Shown one piece after another: positions 59,701 to 64,000 of a stretch of 64,000 nt of DNA. Below the pieces are notes generated by a model, which searched no databases, was not told the DNA's origin, and saw only the letters and a program-made list of their open reading frames with translations. Source of the DNA: Siphonodentalium dalli (Eukaryota; Mollusca; Scaphopoda; Gadilida; Siphonodentaliidae); assembly GCA_032622095.1 (NCBI GenBank), contig CP136068.1:119893509-119957508 (forward strand), written 5' to 3'. Position 1 is the first letter of the stretch. Each line of letters starts with the position of its first letter. The position numbers and the translations under genes were made by a program.

Positions 59701-61968
59701 TTGGCCCAAAAACATGGCCGCCAGCAGCCATCTTGGATTTTACTCTTTGTATGACTAAATCCTTTAGCACGGGCTACAGGTCGTACCTTTAGTCTGATCA
59801 TCATAAAATTTGTCATGAATGTTAATAATGACATGTAGATGGGAACGAGTCATTTTGGGGTCATTCGGTCAAAAAACATGGCCGCCAGCAGGCATCTTTG
59901 ATTTTACTCTTTGTATGACTAAATCCTTTAGCACGGGCTACAGGTCGTACCTTTAGTCTGATCATCATAAAATTTGTTATGGCTGTTGAAATTGGAATGT
60001 AGATGGGAACGAGTCATTTTGGGGTCATTCGGACAAAAAACAATGGCCGCCAGTGGCCATCTTGGATTTCAAAATTCAATCCATTAGCACGGGCCACAGG
60101 TCGTACTGTTCGTCTGATCATCATGAAATTTGTGATGGATGTTAATATTGACATGTAGATGGGAACGAGTAATTTTGGGGTCATTCGGCCAAAAAACATG
60201 GCGGCCAGCAGCCATCTTGGATTTTACTCTTTGTATGACTAAATTATTTAGCACGGGCTACAGGTTGTACCTTTAGTCCGATCATCATAGAATTTGTCAT
60301 GGCTGTTGAAATTGGAATGTAGATGGGAACGAGTCATTTTGGGGTCATTTGGACAAAAAACATGGCCGCCAGTGGCCAACTTGGATTTCAAAATTCAATC
60401 CATTAGCACGGGCCACAGGTCGTACTGTTCGTCTGATCATCATGAAATTTGTCATGGATGTTAATGTTGACATGTAGATGGGAACGAGTAATTTTGGGGT
60501 CATTCGGCCAAAAAACATGGCGGCCAGCAGCCATCTTGGATTTTACTCTTTGTATGACTAAATTCTTTAGCACGGGCTACAGGTCGTACCTTTAGTCTGA
60601 TCATCATCAAATTTGTCATGGTTGTTAATATTGACATGTAGATGGGAACGAGTCATTTTGGGGTCATTCGGTCAAAAATCATGGCCGCCAGCAGGCATCT
60701 TTGATTTTACTCTTTGTATGACTAAATCCTTTAGCACGGGCTACAGGTCGTACCTTTAGTCTGATCATCATAAAATTTGTTATGGCTGTTGAAATTGGAA
60801 TGTAGATGGGAACGAGTCATTTTGGGGTCATTCGGACAAAAAACAATGGCCGCCAGTGGCCATCTTGGATTTCAAAATTCAATCCATTAGCACGGGCCAC
60901 AGGTCGTACTGTTCGTCTGATCATCATGAAATTTGTGATGGATGTTAATATTGACATGTAGATGGGAACGAGTAATTTTGGGGTCATTCGGCCAAAAAAC
61001 ATGGCGGCCAGCAACCATCTTGGATTTTACTCTTTGTATGACTAAATTCTTTAGCACGGGCTACAGGTTGTACCTTTAGTCCGATCATCATAGAATTTGT
61101 CATGGCTGTTGAAATTGGAATGTAGATGGGAACGAGTCATTTTGGGGTCATTTGGACAAAAAATATGGCCGCCAGTGGCCAACTTGGATTTCAAAATTCA
61201 ATCCATTAGCACGGGCCACAGGTCGTACTGTTCGTCTGATCATCATGAAATTTGTCATGGATGTTAATGTTGACATGTAGATGGGAACGAGTAATTTTGG
61301 GGTCATTCGGCCAAAAAACATGGCGGCCAGCAGCTATCTTGGATTTTACTCTTTGTATGACTAAATTCTTTAGCACAGGCTACAGGTCGTACCTTTAGTC
61401 TGATCATCATCAAATTTGTCATGGCTGTTAATATTGACATGTAGATGGGAACGAGTCATTTTGGGGTTATTTGGCCCAAAAACATGGCCGCCAGCAGCCA
61501 TCTTGGATTTTACTCTTGTATGACTAAATCCTTTAGCACGGGCTACAGGTCGTACCTTTAGTCTGATCATCATAAAATATGTCATGAATGTTGATAATAA
61601 CATGTAGATGGGAACGAGTCATTTTGGGGTCGTTCGGTCAAAAAACATGGCCGCCAGCAGGCATCTTTGATTTTACTCTTTGTATGACTAAATCCTTTAG
61701 CACGGGCTACAGGTCGTACCTTTAGTCTGATCATCATAAAATTTGTTATGGCTGTTGAAATTGGAATGTAGATGGGAACGAGTCATTTTGGGGTCATTCG
61801 GACAAAAAATAATGGCTGCCAGTGGCCATCTTGGATTTCAAAATTCAATCCATTAGCACGGGCCACAGGTCGTACTGTTCGGCTGATCATCATGAAATTT
61901 GTCATGGATGTTAATATTGACATGTAGATGGGAACGAGTAATTTTGGGGTCATTCGGCCAAAAAACAT
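53723..61968 (-). repeat. 4,999-bp higher-order duplication in the satellite
   Basis: The variant order from 53,723 to 56,969 is repeated with a constant 4,999-bp offset at 58,722-61,968 (53,954 to 58,953; 54,367 to 59,366; 55,818 to 60,817; 56,371 to 61,370; 56,784 to 61,783). 4,999 bp is about 31 monomers. Rare differences, such as GATGGCGGCC for CATGGCGGCC near 56,000, distinguish the two copies. Confidence 0.87.
56784..57609 (-). repeat. Local 320-bp dimer triplication
   Basis: Nearly identical dimers start at 56,784, 57,104 and 57,424, a step of 320 bp, equal to one 164-bp plus one ~155-bp monomer. This run replaces variants present in the parallel block at 61,783, showing amplification in dimer register. 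Confidence 0.85.
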
Positions 61969-64000
61969 GGCGGCCAGCAGCCATCTTGGATTTTACTCTT
62001 TGTATGACTAAATTCTTTAGCACGGGCTACAGGTCGTACCTTTAGTCTGATCATCATCAAATTTGTCATGGATGTTAGTATTGATATGTAGATGGGAACG
62101 AGTAATTTTGGGGTCATTTGGCCCAAAAACATGGCCGCCAGCAGCCATCTTGGATTTTACTCTTTGTATGACTAAATCCTTTAGCACGGGCTACAGGTCG
62201 TACCTTTAGTCTGATCATCATAAAATTTGTCATGAATGTTAATAATGACATGTAGATGGGAACGAGTCATTTTGGGGTCATTCGGTCAAAAAACATGGCC
62301 GCCAGCAGGCATCTTTGATTTTACTCTTTGTATGACTAAATCCTTTAGCACGGGCTACAGGTCGTACCTTTAGTCTGATCATCATAAAATTTGTTATGGC
62401 TGTTGAAATTGGAATGTAGATGGGAACGAGTCATTTTGGGGTCATTCGGACAAAAAACAATGGCCGCCAGTGGCCATCTTGGATTTCAAAATTCAATCCA
62501 TTAGCACGGGCCACAGGTCGCACTGTTCGGCTGATCATCATGAAATTTGTCATGGATGTTAATATTGACATGTAGATGGGAACGAGTAATTTTGGGGTCA
62601 TTCGGCCAAAAAACATGGCGGCCAGCAGCCATCTTGGATTTTACTCTTTGTATGACTAAATCCTTTAGCACGGGCTACAGGTCGTACCTTTAGTCTGATC
62701 ATCATAAAATTTGTCATGAATGTTAATAATGACATGTAGATGGGAACGAGTCATTTTGGGGTCATTCGGTCAAAAAACATGGCCGCCAGCAGGCATCTTT
62801 GATTTTACTCTTTGTATGACTAAATCCTTTAGCACGGGCTACAGGTCGTACCTTTAGTCTGATCATCATAAAATTTGTTATGGCTGTTGAAATTGGAATG
62901 TAGATGGGAACGAGTCATTTTGGGGTCATTCGGACAAAAAACAATGGCCGCCAGTGGCCATCTTGGATTTCAAAATTCAATCCATTAGCACGGGCCACAG
63001 GTCGTACTGTTCGTCTGATCATCATGAAATTTGTGATGGATGTTAATATTGACATGTAGATGGGAACGAGTAATTTTGGGGTCATTCGGCCAAAAAACAT
63101 GGCGGCCAGCAGCTATCTTGGATTTTACTCTTTGTATGACTAAATTCTTTAGCACAGGCTACAGGTCGTACCTTTAGTCTGATCATCATCAAATTTGTCA
63201 TGGCTGTTAATATTGACATGTAGATGGGAACGAGTCATTTTGGGGTTATTTGGCCCAAAAACATGGCCGCCAGCAGCCATCTTGGATTTTACTCTTGTAT
63301 GACTAAATCCTTTAGCACGGGCTACAGGTCGTACCTTTAGTCTGATCATCATAAAATATGTCATGAATGTTGATAATAACATGTAGATGGGAACGAGTCA
63401 TTTTGGGGTCGTTCGGTCAAAAAACATGGCCGCCAGCAGGCATCTTTGATTTTACTCTTTGTATGACTAAATCCTTTAGCACGGGCTACAGGTCGTACCT
63501 TTAGTCTGATCATCATAAAATTTGTTATGGCTGTTGAAATTGGAATGTAGATGGGAACGAGTCATTTTGGGGTCATTCGGACAAAAAATAATGGCTGCCA
63601 GTGGCCATCTTGGATTTCAAAATTCAATCCATTAGCACGGGCCACAGGTCGTACTGTTCGGCTGATCATCATGAAATTTGTCATGGATGTTAATATTGAC
63701 ATGTAGATGGGAACGAGTAATTTTGGGGTCATTCGGCCAAAAAACATGGCGGCCAGCAGCCATCTTGGATTTTACTCTTTGTATGACTAAATTCTTTAGC
63801 ACGGGCTACAGGTCGTACCTTTAGTCTGATCATCATCAAATTTGTCATGGATGTTAGTATTGATATGTAGATGGGAACGAGTAATTTTGGGGTCATTTGG
63901 CCCAAAAACATGGCCGCCAGCAGCCATCTTGGATTTTACTCTTTGTATGACTAAATCCTTTAGCACGGGCTACAGGTTCGTACCTTTAGTCTGATCATCA

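Larger units (their letters stand above)
39500..64000 (-). mobile_element. Giant satellite-bearing element, >24.5 kb, minus orientation, open at window end
   Basis: Its edge at 39,500 (TAGCTCAACTT, then the hairpin at 39,501-39,530, TTGCCATGGCTTTGTCGTCC and ACGTAAGGCGTCAACAATGC) is the exact reverse complement of the right flank of the element at 14,114-18,982. From about 39,600 to the window end the sequence is unbroken tandem monomers of about 155 and 164 bp, roughly 150 in number. No left flank is seen, so the element continues beyond 64 kb. The many near-identical 60-77 codon minus-strand frames are the same monomer segment repeated. It lies within DCTN2 intron 8. It is not a CRISPR array: units are contiguous, with no unique spacers. 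Confidence 0.92.

Noticed and set aside
39657-63911. Dozens of near-identical 60-77 residue minus-strand frames as a gene family
   Set aside because: They are the same monomer segment repeated, start and stop at monomer-specific points, lack any domain, and the equivalent plus-array units break the frame. They are explained by satellite repetition.
39500-64000. CRISPR-like regular array
   Set aside because: Units are ~160 bp and contiguous, with no unique spacers, in an animal genome with intron-containing genes.

Overview
This window is animal nuclear DNA: two recognisable metazoan protein genes, GT-AG introns, and dense non-coding repeats and small transposons. The AT-rich intergenic sequence, the frequent ACATGTACATGTA palindromes and a short element built around a ~160-bp core repeat (similar in layout to the 'pearl'-type and Helitron-like core-repeat elements described in bivalve molluscs) suggest a marine invertebrate, perhaps a mollusc. 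That placement is inference. Nothing here is bacterial, and no rRNA or convincing tRNA gene was seen.

Layout. 1-14.1 kb is gene-free and made of small inverted-repeat (foldback) elements, dispersed repeats and short tandem repeats. It includes a short copy (about 5.89-6.43 kb) of the element that forms both large arrays. 14.11-18.98 kb is a long copy of that element with about 29 tandem monomers in plus orientation. 19.22-21.56 kb (minus) is a complete intronless RINT1 gene of 779 codons. 22.0-25.9 kb holds two foldback elements with 8-bp target duplications and a decayed non-LTR retrotransposon end. From 25.93 kb (plus) the DCTN2 gene (dynamitin, dynactin p50) begins; eight exons can be joined in frame up to 38,807, giving about 246 residues, roughly the N-terminal 60% of the protein. 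Its introns are full of mobile elements, including a three-layer nest in intron 6. From 39,500 to the window end, intron 8 is filled by a second satellite array in the opposite orientation, over 24.5 kb and about 150 monomers. The remaining DCTN2 exons must lie beyond 64 kb if the gene is intact.

RINT1 (NRZ tethering complex, Golgi-to-ER traffic) and DCTN2 (dynactin, dynein cofactor) are divergently arranged neighbours, about 4.4 kb apart. Both are housekeeping membrane-traffic or motor genes, but nothing here shows that they are co-regulated. The two satellite arrays face each other as an inverted pair around RINT1 and the 5' half of DCTN2. Transcription of either gene runs into the same (3') end of the element.

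The most unusual content is the satellite system itself. One window shows the element at about 1, about 29 and more than 150 monomers. The array has alternating 164/155-bp monomers, multi-kilobase higher-order duplications (2,097, 2,581 and 4,999 bp) and an imperfect dyad in each monomer containing a YY1-like AAGATGGC core.
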